Positions 21,784 to 28,066 of a stretch of DNA of 28,066 nucleotides are shown piece after piece (position 1 is the stretch's first letter; each line of letters begins with the position of its first letter). A program made the translations under genes and the position numbers. Where the stretch lies: positions 1 through 28,066 of the forward strand of contig DAGF01000077.1 in the NCBI GenBank assembly GCA_002495645.1, given 5' to 3'. The notes below the pieces were generated by a model. That model worked only from the letters and a program-made list of their open reading frames with translations. It ran no database searches and was not told where the DNA came from. The stretch is from Euryarchaeota archaeon UBA549. Its GTDB lineage: Archaea; Thermoplasmatota; Poseidoniia; Poseidoniales; Poseidoniaceae.

Positions 21784-22998
21784 ATGCTCAACAACTGCCG
21801 AAACGATTTCCCGACACTGCAAGGAGATAACCCCCCTGCTTACCTTGACAACGCTTGTGTTACGCTCAAGCCTCAATCGGTCATCGATAGCATCCATCGC
21901 TATTACACCGAGACACCAGGGTGTGGTGGACGTTCCGTTCATAGATACGGCACCGCCGTTTCAAAGGCCGTCGTTGATGCGAGAACCAAATTGGGTTCCT
22001 TCCTCAACGCAGCCACACCCAACGAAATTGTCTTCACTCGAAATGCCACGCATTCCATCAATCAAATCGCCCATGGCATGACGTGGAACAAAGGTGATGT
22101 GGTCCTTACATCCGACAGAGAACACAACTCAAACTTGGTTCCATGGCTCCAACTCGAACAAGAGCAGGGTATTGACCACAGGGTTGTTCCCAGCCAAGCA
22201 GACAACAGCTTTGACATGGAGGCCTTTGAAGCAGCCTGTGCAGATGCTGGCGAGAGACTGAAGATGGTGGCCATGAGCCATGTTGGGAACCTTGACGGGG
22301 TGGAGATTCCAATCGCTGAGGTCACCAAAGTCGCCCATGACCACGGTGCGCTTGTCGCTATCGATGGAGCCCAATCAACACCGCACATGAACGTCGACGT
22401 TCAGGCACTTGACATTGACTTCCTCTCCTTTTCCATCCACAAAATGTGTGGACCCTCCGGCATGGGTGGTCTTTGGGGTCGCTACGATTTGTTGGATGGT
22501 TTGCGCACCATTCAATCCGGAGGCCAAACCGTCGCCTCATCAACCTACACCGATGCAACATGGGCCAAGCCTCCTGCACGCTTTGAAGGTGGTTTGGGGA
22601 ACTTTTCTGGCATGATGGCCACGGGTGCTGCCATCGATTACCTTGCCGGCCTCGACATGAACGCCGTCCACGAGCATGAAATCAATCTAAACCGAATCAT
22701 GACCGATGGCGTCAAAGACCTTCCCGGCCTTTCCATCATCGGGCCAGAAGACCCCCGAAAAAGAGGTGGAATTTGTTCTCTCTTGATGGACGGTTTACCT
22801 GCTCATGATGTTGCCCTTCTCTTGGACGAAGCCGCCGGCGTGATGGTGAGAAGCGGCCAACACTGCGTCCACTCTTGGTTTGCAGACCGTGGCCACCCTC
22901 AAGGCTCCCTTCGGGCCTCAGCCTATCTCTACAACAACGAAGACGATGTCCGTCGATTTGTGGAAACATTGACTGAAATAGTTCACACACTGGGTTGA
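21784..22998 (+). CDS. Cysteine desulfurase, SufS/CsdA-like (class V aminotransferase fold)
   Basis: PLP enzyme that removes sulfur from cysteine and carries it as a persulfide for iron-sulfur cluster or thio-modification pathways. The 404-aa protein shows the PLP lysine K220 in SFSIHKMCGPSGMGG, the cofactor-binding SDREHNSNLVPW and DGAQSTPH, and the active-site Cys C361 in RSGQHCVHSW. The N-terminal motif is YLDNACVTLKPQ, where SufS usually has YLDNAATTQKP, and RFEGGLGN replaces the usual RFEAGTPN. It starts at the base after the preceding stop and ends 4 bp before the subtilase. No SufB, SufC, SufU or IscU is nearby, so its sulfur acceptor is unknown. Selenocysteine lyase or a related lyase is possible. 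Confidence 0.88.
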   Translation: MLNNCRNDFPTLQGDNPPAYLDNACVTLKPQSVIDSIHRYYTETPGCGGRSVHRYGTAVSKAVVDARTKLGSFLNAATPNEIVFTRNATHSINQIAHGMTWNKGDVVLTSDREHNSNLVPWLQLEQEQGIDHRVVPSQADNSFDMEAFEAACADAGERLKMVAMSHVGNLDGVEIPIAEVTKVAHDHGALVAIDGAQSTPHMNVDVQALDIDFLSFSIHKMCGPSGMGGLWGRYDLLDGLRTIQSGGQTVASSTYTDATWAKPPARFEGGLGNFSGMMATGAAIDYLAGLDMNAVHEHEINLNRIMTDGVKDLPGLSIIGPEDPRKRGGICSLLMDGLPAHDVALLLDEAAGVMVRSGQHCVHSWFADRGHPQGSLRASAYLYNNEDDVRRFVETLTEIVHTLG

Positions 22999-23002
22999 CG
23001 TC

Positions 23003-24175
23003 ATGTCGATTTACGACTTTTCTCCTCCACCTTCCGACGAAGACGAGGAGGTGGCTTTGACCCCCATTCTTCTTGGTGAGTCAAAGGATGACCAATCTGA
23101 TGTTCGTTTTATCAAACTCTTGGTGAGTTTCACGTTGGGCATCACGCTCATCCTTGCCGCAGGCTACCTCGCAGCGGTTGTCCTGAGTGATGGGGCGATT
23201 CTGTTGCGCCCCAGTGAGGTGGCGCTTCAACGCCATGCGAATTACAACACCCTCGTTCAGCCTGCCGATGAAGCATTGACCGGGGCAGGCGTGGTTGCGT
23301 GCATTGTTGATTCAGGCCTTGCACCCGGCCACGAAGACCTGGAAGGCATTAACCTCGTGGGATGGAAGGATTTCGTTAACGGTAACAACCAACCCTACGA
23401 CGACCACGGTCATGGCACGTCGATGGCAGGAATCTTAGTGGCCAATGGTTGGCTCAAGGGTGTTTCAAGAGACGTGGATTTACTGGTCGCCAAAGCCCTT
23501 GGTTCAGATGGCAGTGGGGATGATGCTACCGTGGCCGAAGCCATCGATTGGTGCGTCCAAAACGGAGCCCATGTCATCTCGCTTTCCTTGGGCGGTGCTC
23601 CCGATGTTCTCCCCTTCACTTTGGGGTCGGGACGAAGTTCGGGCGATGCTGCCAACGATGCCATCGATGCGGGCGTCTACGTGGTTGCAGCAGCGGGGAA
23701 TGACGGTGAAGACGATGACGGCGATGTCGCCCATCCATCAAGTGAAGCCGGCGTTATTTCAGTGGGTGGTGTCACCATCAAAGGCACACACTGGTCAGGG
23801 TCCTCAAAGGGTGATAACAACGGACGTTTGCTCCCTCTCCCTGTTTTGATGCCCCGGGGAGACCCAAACAAGAAGCCCGAAATTGTCGCTCCTGCTGAAG
23901 GCGTCCCCGTACTCATTGAAAACGGCGGATGGGGAATTGCCGACGGCACAAGTGCAGCAACGGTCTATGTCACCGGTGCTCTTTGCTTGCTACTTGAAGA
24001 AAAACCCAGCCTGAAAGCCGACCAGTCCGATGGCGGAGCCGATAACGTCAACGCTGTCAAGCAATGGCTGATGAACAGTGCAGTACCTGAAGAGGGACAA
24101 AGCACACACGATGATTACTACGGGTACGGATTGCTGAGTATTCGTGGACTGATCACAGAAGCCACTCAGGCTTGA
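23003..24175 (+). CDS. Membrane-anchored subtilisin-family serine protease (S8)
   Basis: A 390-aa protein with a short acidic cytoplasmic N-terminus, one transmembrane helix near residues 38-62 (LLVSFTLGITLILAAGYLAA), then an extracellular catalytic domain. The triad is complete: D103 in IVDSGL, H137 in DDHGHGTSMAG and S317 in DGTSAATVYVTGAL, with oxyanion N233 in AAAGNDG. There is no cleavable signal peptide and little pro-domain (about 40 residues), so it appears tethered as a type II membrane protein rather than secreted. It is the last gene of the apparent three-gene operon and overlaps the stop of the convergent methyltransferase by 10 bp. It may serve protein degradation at the cell surface. 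Confidence 0.93.
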   Translation: MSIYDFSPPPSDEDEEVALTPILLGESKDDQSDVRFIKLLVSFTLGITLILAAGYLAAVVLSDGAILLRPSEVALQRHANYNTLVQPADEALTGAGVVACIVDSGLAPGHEDLEGINLVGWKDFVNGNNQPYDDHGHGTSMAGILVANGWLKGVSRDVDLLVAKALGSDGSGDDATVAEAIDWCVQNGAHVISLSLGGAPDVLPFTLGSGRSSGDAANDAIDAGVYVVAAAGNDGEDDDGDVAHPSSEAGVISVGGVTIKGTHWSGSSKGDNNGRLLPLPVLMPRGDPNKKPEIVAPAEGVPVLIENGGWGIADGTSAATVYVTGALCLLLEEKPSLKADQSDGGADNVNAVKQWLMNSAVPEEGQSTHDDYYGYGLLSIRGLITEATQA

Positions 24176-24906
24176 CGAGGCAGCCAAGCAACAAGCGTGC
24201 CCCCGAACAAAGGCATGAATGCCAAGTGATGAGTCTCCTTGGAGTCCCCGATCACCTCAATCCACCGATTAAATCCGTTAACCAAGGCCATCCCGTGCTC
24301 ATCATCCTCATCAATTTCTCCGCTTGGCATATCGGGCTCCACCGTGAACATCACCCCGTTTGGGTTCAGCAGCGGAAGATAACTGGCAACCAATCCCGCT
24401 CTCTGCGGTGATGGACCGCCGATGATGATGACATCATAACCACGTTCAAATGGAGTCTGCGACAATTCGGTGTTGGTAGCAGCAGCAAGTTGCCACGCCT
24501 GGTGTTCAGCTGCGAGTTGATTTGGTTCACCCACCACAACGCTCGCCCAAGGCATCGCTTCGTACCGTTGCAACAAGCGTTGGAGGATAACACCAAATTT
24601 CCCACCCTGCTCCACAAGTGTCATGGACGATGGACGAGCATCCGCTCGCTCAAACTGGTCCAAAAGCCACGCTGTCCGGTGGCCAATGCTAGCACCAATC
24701 TCCAAAACCGTGGAGGGCTGGAGACGCCCGACTGCGTCTCGTAAGCGACGGTGGACTGAGATGGACCATGTAGAGAGGCCCATGTGTTGGAGTTGCGCGT
24801 GAATGTTCGCAGCAATTTCGGGTTCATCACGGGGTTGTTGTGCGTCCTTGGCCATCAAAAACGCGAGGATTTCCTCACGCTCAACTTCGCCAGGGAGGTC
24901 AGCCAT
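24166..24906 (-). CDS. SAM-dependent methyltransferase, class I (O-methyltransferase-like)
   Basis: A 246-aa protein with a Rossmann-type SAM site: motif I VLEIGASIGHRTAWLLD near residues 67-83, an acidic motif II region MTLVEQGGKFG, and motif IV YDVIIIGGPSP. The helical N-terminal stretch before motif I and the total size resemble the catechol O-methyltransferase-like group. The usual metal-binding Asp of that group (D in YDFIFID) is replaced by Gly-Gly-Pro, so substrate and metal use are uncertain. ATG 24906 is the start; no strong ribosome-binding site is seen. It is divergent from the HVO_0476-like gene across 97 bp. Confidence 0.78.
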   Translation of the reverse strand: MADLPGEVEREEILAFLMAKDAQQPRDEPEIAANIHAQLQHMGLSTWSISVHRRLRDAVGRLQPSTVLEIGASIGHRTAWLLDQFERADARPSSMTLVEQGGKFGVILQRLLQRYEAMPWASVVVGEPNQLAAEHQAWQLAAATNTELSQTPFERGYDVIIIGGPSPQRAGLVASYLPLLNPNGVMFTVEPDMPSGEIDEDDEHGMALVNGFNRWIEVIGDSKETHHLAFMPLFGGTLVAWLPRQA

Positions 24907-25003
24907 GCACCGTGGTCGCCCATCTCCAACATCAAGCCTTGCACCCCCTCAGTGGACGGAGGGTTCAAACCCAGTGGGTTCAGCGCAGAGTTGAGGGAGC
25001 CCA

Positions 25004-25777
25004 ATGGAAGACGTTGAGGACTGGGACGAAGAGGAGGAAATCCTCGACAACGCGACCCATTGCCCGGCGTGTGACGAACTGACCGCTCACGAAATTCTCA
25101 GAGAAAAACCCGTGGGAAGCGGAGCGGACTTTATGGTTCGGTGCGAGGTATGTCAGCATGTTCACACCATTGAGTTCCGACCGCCTCCACCTCGCAACAT
25201 CCCCTTCATCTTGACCGAGGGACCCAAATCTGAACGCGTGGTCTTGGTGGTGGACGCCGACGAAGAATTCGTGGTTGGTGATGTGTTTGAAGAGGACGGA
25301 AAACTTTGGAAAATTCATCAAATTGAGACCAATGAGGAACGGCATACATCGTCCGATACCGCCACAAATATTGCCCGAATAACTGCGCTTCGAACGGACA
25401 TGGTCCGTGTGAAATTGACACTGACGCGAGGTGAGGACTCAACAGCAGATGTCATTGTCGTACCTCAAGAGACGACCTTTACCGGCTCTCACCTCATGGA
25501 GCATAACGGAGAGACATGGCGAATTCGAGCCATTCACACAGGAGCTGGGCGAACGCTTCGCGGCACGGTCAACGCCCCCGATATCAAGCGCATGTACCTC
25601 CACGAGCCACCCAACCCTGAGCACTTCACGCCACGAACACCTCGAGAGCGAAGGCAGGCTTGGAAAGAAGGACGATTGGGTTACAATCCTAACCCTGAAC
25701 GGCCAAAAGAGCATGTGAAGAAGGGTGTGAATCCAAACGCTTCACGCAAGCGAACCAACAAGAAAAAGCGAAAGTGA
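25004..25777 (+). CDS. HVO_0476-like zinc-finger protein
   Basis: A 257-aa protein. An acidic N-terminus is followed by a zinc finger built from CPACDELTAHEIL and VRCEVCQHVHTIEF (residues 20-55), as in the archaeal HVO_0476 family. Two repeated beta-rich segments then carry the same plan (EEFVVGDVFEEDGKLWKIHQIE, and TTFTGSHLMEHNGETWRIRAIH). The C-terminal 60 residues are strongly basic (PRERRQAWKEGRLGYNPNP, ending in RTNKKKRK), suggesting nucleic-acid or ribosome binding. The molecular role of the family is not known to me. ATG 25004 has GAGGGAG about 5 nt upstream. Its stop is 1 bp from the proline dehydrogenase stop. Confidence 0.85.
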   Translation: MEDVEDWDEEEEILDNATHCPACDELTAHEILREKPVGSGADFMVRCEVCQHVHTIEFRPPPPRNIPFILTEGPKSERVVLVVDADEEFVVGDVFEEDGKLWKIHQIETNEERHTSSDTATNIARITALRTDMVRVKLTLTRGEDSTADVIVVPQETTFTGSHLMEHNGETWRIRAIHTGAGRTLRGTVNAPDIKRMYLHEPPNPEHFTPRTPRERRQAWKEGRLGYNPNPERPKEHVKKGVNPNASRKRTNKKKRK

Positions 25778-25778
25778 T

Positions 25779-26756
25779 TCAAGGTCGGTTGGTCCACGGC
25801 ATGAGGAATGCTTTGGCCACTTGAGTTCCAATCGTCGGGTTTTCTTTGAGGCGGCGAATGCTGTATTCGTACCATTTCTCGCCGTATGGAATGTATACAC
25901 GAGTTCGGTGGCCTTCCTTCAACAAGCGTCGGCGCAGAGGACCACGAACACCGAGAAGCATCTGAAACTCATACCCGGGCCCCTTGTGATGGCGGGCAGG
26001 ACCAGCATTTGTTCGTGGGTCTTCAACGCCCGGACCCATGCCGTAGGCTTTGAGAGCCGACAAGGTGTGTTCTATGACCGGCATGTCGTGGGAGGCTACA
26101 CCGACATATGCACCGGCCTCGAACATTCGGTCAATGGCAGCGTTGGTGCCGTCCACGATGTCTTGATAGCCAGTGAAGGAAATGTCCTCAGGCTCGAGAT
26201 AAATGCCTTTGCAAATACGGTAGTCAGCTCGAGGACCCAGCGTGGTTTCCAAATCCCCGATGTCGGCCAGTGTACGAAAAAGACGGCCTTGGAGCACGGT
26301 TCCAACGTTGGTCAAACCCTCATTGTGCAAGGTGGTCACCACCTCAATGGTGTCGGTGGTGACGCGGTGGTCTTCCATGTCCAAACGAACAAACATATCT
26401 TCCTCTGCAGCCATTTGAACCAACTTTCGGATGTTTTGAAGACCCAAATCCGGGTCAATGAGGAGACCGAAAGCTGTGGGCTTGATGCTGAGGTTCGCAT
26501 CCAAATCATGCAGTTTGATGGCCTGCATGACGCGGATGTATTCTTCAAGGAAGAAATTGGCTTCGTCCATGTTAGAGATTTCTTCGCCGAGGACATCGAT
26601 GGTGAAACAAGCACCTTCAGCCGTGAGGCGCTTCATGACTGCAACGGCTTCATCCAACGAGGCCCCTGCAACATACCTCCGGCTGACCCAACGAACGAAC
26701 CACTTGGGCATGCGAACGGTGGTGGCGACAACCAACTTGGAGAACCAACCCACCAT
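25779..26756 (-). CDS. Proline dehydrogenase (FAD-dependent, monofunctional)
   Basis: Oxidises proline to pyrroline-5-carboxylate, passing electrons to the respiratory chain. The 325-aa protein has the PRODH barrel motifs: LSIKPTAFGL, VRLDMEDH, YRICKGIYLEPEDI, VGVASHDMPVIE, FQMLLGVRGPLRRRLL and VYIPYGEKWYEYSIRRLKE, which hold the FAD and substrate sites. It is the short, single-enzyme form, with no fused pyrroline-5-carboxylate dehydrogenase and none nearby. It lies 45 bp after dtdA on the same strand, so the two may be cotranscribed. The trait fits a heterotroph that feeds on peptides. Confidence 0.93.
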   Translation of the reverse strand: MVGWFSKLVVATTVRMPKWFVRWVSRRYVAGASLDEAVAVMKRLTAEGACFTIDVLGEEISNMDEANFFLEEYIRVMQAIKLHDLDANLSIKPTAFGLLIDPDLGLQNIRKLVQMAAEEDMFVRLDMEDHRVTTDTIEVVTTLHNEGLTNVGTVLQGRLFRTLADIGDLETTLGPRADYRICKGIYLEPEDISFTGYQDIVDGTNAAIDRMFEAGAYVGVASHDMPVIEHTLSALKAYGMGPGVEDPRTNAGPARHHKGPGYEFQMLLGVRGPLRRRLLKEGHRTRVYIPYGEKWYEYSIRRLKENPTIGTQVAKAFLMPWTNRP

Positions 26757-26801
26757 GATGGCACCACACAGGAGGCGCTCTTTGACCCTTTGTGCGCTCG
26801 C

Positions 26802-27755
26802 TTAAGCAAGGCCCAATCTGGTTTTGATTTGCTTGGTTGTCAACAACGGAATCCCTTCCTCCTCGAGCAGGTCTCGGATGGCTTGCCGTTGCCAACCTCT
26901 GAACGCTTTTTTGTCCATTGAACAGATGAGTTCTCCACCGGGAAACGAACGGCGAGTCGCTTCCAAAGCAGCGAGAATGGATTGCTTCCACCTCCCCGTT
27001 GCTTCCCCAACACTGTTTTGCTCAAACGGCAAGGCATAGGTCGCCAACATATGACCCAGCCAGACACCATCAAGGGCTGCAAGTTGATTGGCTCGGGGGG
27101 CATAATGACCACCCCCCAGGGTGACCAGCACCAATTCACCAGCATGCTTTGCTTCGTTCCATGCGTCCTCAGGAGTGTGGAGAAGACCTTCCCGCATGAT
27201 GTTGGCCAACACCCTTGATGCCCCCTCATGACCCCATGTGGCTTCGGTTGAACCAACCTCGATAAACAAGCATGGGACATTGACCGTGGGTCCATGATGC
27301 GTCACCTCCAAAGAGAGGTCGAAATCCTTGAGCGATGCATCCTTTGGTGCTTGCTCCAGCAGCATTTTCCACCACGATGCTAACCGAGTGGATGGAGGCG
27401 GGGCTTGACCGCCGTGGCCACCGTACGGCCCTTGTTCCTCCATCGGCAGGTGAGGGACTCCAATCGGATGGAGGGTAAGGGAAGGTTGGCCACTCGCTGC
27501 TACGTGGCGGGATGGAAAGATGATCTCTGAAACGCGTTCGCCAGTAACTGCTTCCCAGCGCTTTTCCAAGTGGTCTTCAAACAACAGACCGTTCGGGAGG
27601 TAGAGCATGCGCAAATGTTTGAATTCGTAGGCGGGGTTGTTTTCCACCGGGGAGCGTTGGGTCCAGGCATCCATCGTGCGTAAGGCATCGGCTTGGTTGG
27701 TGCTCGCAATATCCTGCTGATTGACGGCGATCAGGATCACCTCCTCGCCGTCCAT
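26802..27755 (-). CDS. dtdA: D-aminoacyl-tRNA deacylase, archaeal DtdA/GEK1 type
   Basis: Frees tRNAs wrongly charged with D-amino acids. The 317-aa protein shows the family motifs LTLHPIGVPHLPMEE, SLEVTHHGPTVNVPCLFIEVGSTEATWG and LGGGHYAPR, containing the conserved metal-binding histidines. About 55 residues after the core (GGELICSMDKKAFRGWQRQ onward) form a C-terminal extension. ATG 27755 lies about 25 bp after a TATA-like element, so the message may be leaderless. It heads a likely two-gene unit with proline dehydrogenase. Confidence 0.93.
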   Translation of the reverse strand: MDGEEVILIAVNQQDIASTNQADALRTMDAWTQRSPVENNPAYEFKHLRMLYLPNGLLFEDHLEKRWEAVTGERVSEIIFPSRHVAASGQPSLTLHPIGVPHLPMEEQGPYGGHGGQAPPPSTRLASWWKMLLEQAPKDASLKDFDLSLEVTHHGPTVNVPCLFIEVGSTEATWGHEGASRVLANIMREGLLHTPEDAWNEAKHAGELVLVTLGGGHYAPRANQLAALDGVWLGHMLATYALPFEQNSVGEATGRWKQSILAALEATRRSFPGGELICSMDKKAFRGWQRQAIRDLLEEEGIPLLTTKQIKTRLGLA

Positions 27756-27775
27756 GCATCCAACTCAAGCGCGTC

Positions 27776-27783
27776 CTATTTGG
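27776..27783 (-). promoter_or_regulatory. TATA-like element for dtdA
   Basis: The minus strand reads CCAAATAG about 25 bp before ATG 27755, the spacing of a leaderless archaeal gene. On the plus strand the same bases read CTATTTGG and may serve the partial gene at 27831. Confidence 0.35.
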
Positions 27784-27830
27784 AAATGACCCAGACGAGC
27801 ATTCACATACAGGCGACCCCACCTTGTTCC

Positions 27831-28066
27831 ATGGACGAAGGTTTGCCTCCTCGCATACCCTTCCTCCCCGACCTTGTCGTCCATCACGAGGACGGCGTTT
27901 TAGTCACCGGAATGGATGGTGAAATCCTCTGGTTGGACGACGACATGCACCCCCTCACCGAAGTCAAGTGCCCTCATCCCATGCGTCTGCGCCAAGTTTC
28001 CATCGCTGACGGACAATTGTATGCGACGTGGTTGGACAGGGAACTCCTCCTCGCCTGCATGGGCTC
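27831..28066 (+). CDS. Unidentified protein, 3'-truncated by window edge
   Basis: Only the first 78 codons are visible (MDEGLPPRIPFLPDLVVHH onward). The alternating hydrophobic and charged pattern (GVLVTGMDGEILWLDDDMHPL, then VSIADGQLYATWLD) suggests beta-strands such as propeller blades, but that is a guess. ATG 27831 is favoured because it leaves room for a promoter; an in-frame ATG at 27786 adds 15 residues. It is divergent from dtdA. Confidence 0.6.
   Translation, partial: MDEGLPPRIPFLPDLVVHHEDGVLVTGMDGEILWLDDDMHPLTEVKCPHPMRLRQVSIADGQLYATWLDRELLLACMG

Noticed and set aside
24957..24985. GGGTTCAAACCC, resembling a tRNA T-arm
   Set aside because: No acceptor, D or anticodon arms can be built around it on either strand; it lies in the short gap before the 25004 gene.
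25821..26921. 366-codon plus-strand open frame
   Set aside because: Antisense to proline dehydrogenase and the dtdA end, both with strong family motifs.
1..28066. CRISPR array, IS element, rRNA or replication origin
   Set aside because: No regularly spaced repeats, transposase motifs, rRNA-like sequence or origin-binding repeats were seen by reading.

Overview
The window looks like a compact archaeal genome, most probably a marine euryarchaeon of the Poseidoniales (Marine Group II) type. The archaeal evidence is: archaeal-type ValRS and AlaRS, a GEK1/DtdA-type D-aminoacyl-tRNA deacylase, RtcB, an HVO_0476-type zinc-finger protein, a PolB2-like family B DNA polymerase, tRNA genes preceded by TATA boxes about 29 bp upstream, and AGGTGA/GAGG ribosome-binding sites. 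Genes are packed tightly on both strands and many convergent pairs have 0-2 bp gaps or overlapping stops. The Marine Group II assignment is inference from gene content, not from a marker search.

Layout. 1-2732 (-): 3'-truncated RND/MMPL exporter. 2896-5388 (+): valyl-tRNA synthetase. 5391-10090: DNA-damage-type cluster of a Y-family polymerase (dinB, -), a divergent RecA/RadA-superfamily ATPase (+), and a small helical protein coupled to a divergent PolB2-like polymerase (-). 10155-13920: SerA-like dehydrogenase (-), unknown membrane protein (+), ETHE1-like metallo-hydrolase (-) and Nudix hydrolase (+). 13921-18367: AlaRS (-) and RtcB RNA ligase (+). 18368-20543: small coiled-coil protein with a hairpin leader, tRNA-Thr(GGT), a GT-C-like membrane protein, a tRNA-Ser 3'-end remnant and tRNA-Ser(GGA), all on the minus strand. 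20650-24175 (+): apparent operon of a membrane zinc-ribbon protein, a SufS-like cysteine desulfurase and a membrane-anchored subtilase. 24166-28066: methyltransferase (-), HVO_0476-like protein (+), DtdA followed by proline dehydrogenase (-), and the start of an unidentified gene (+).

How the genes work together. Most are housekeeping: translation and its quality control (ValRS, editing AlaRS, DtdA, RtcB, two tRNAs), serine and proline metabolism, and sulfur handling. The most interesting part is 5391-10090, where a Y-family polymerase, a RecA-like ATPase, a small protein and a degenerate family B polymerase lie together. This composition parallels the bacterial ImuA-ImuB-DnaE2 mutagenesis cassette, although the proteins are archaeal families. 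I saw no CRISPR array, transposase, integrase or replication origin.
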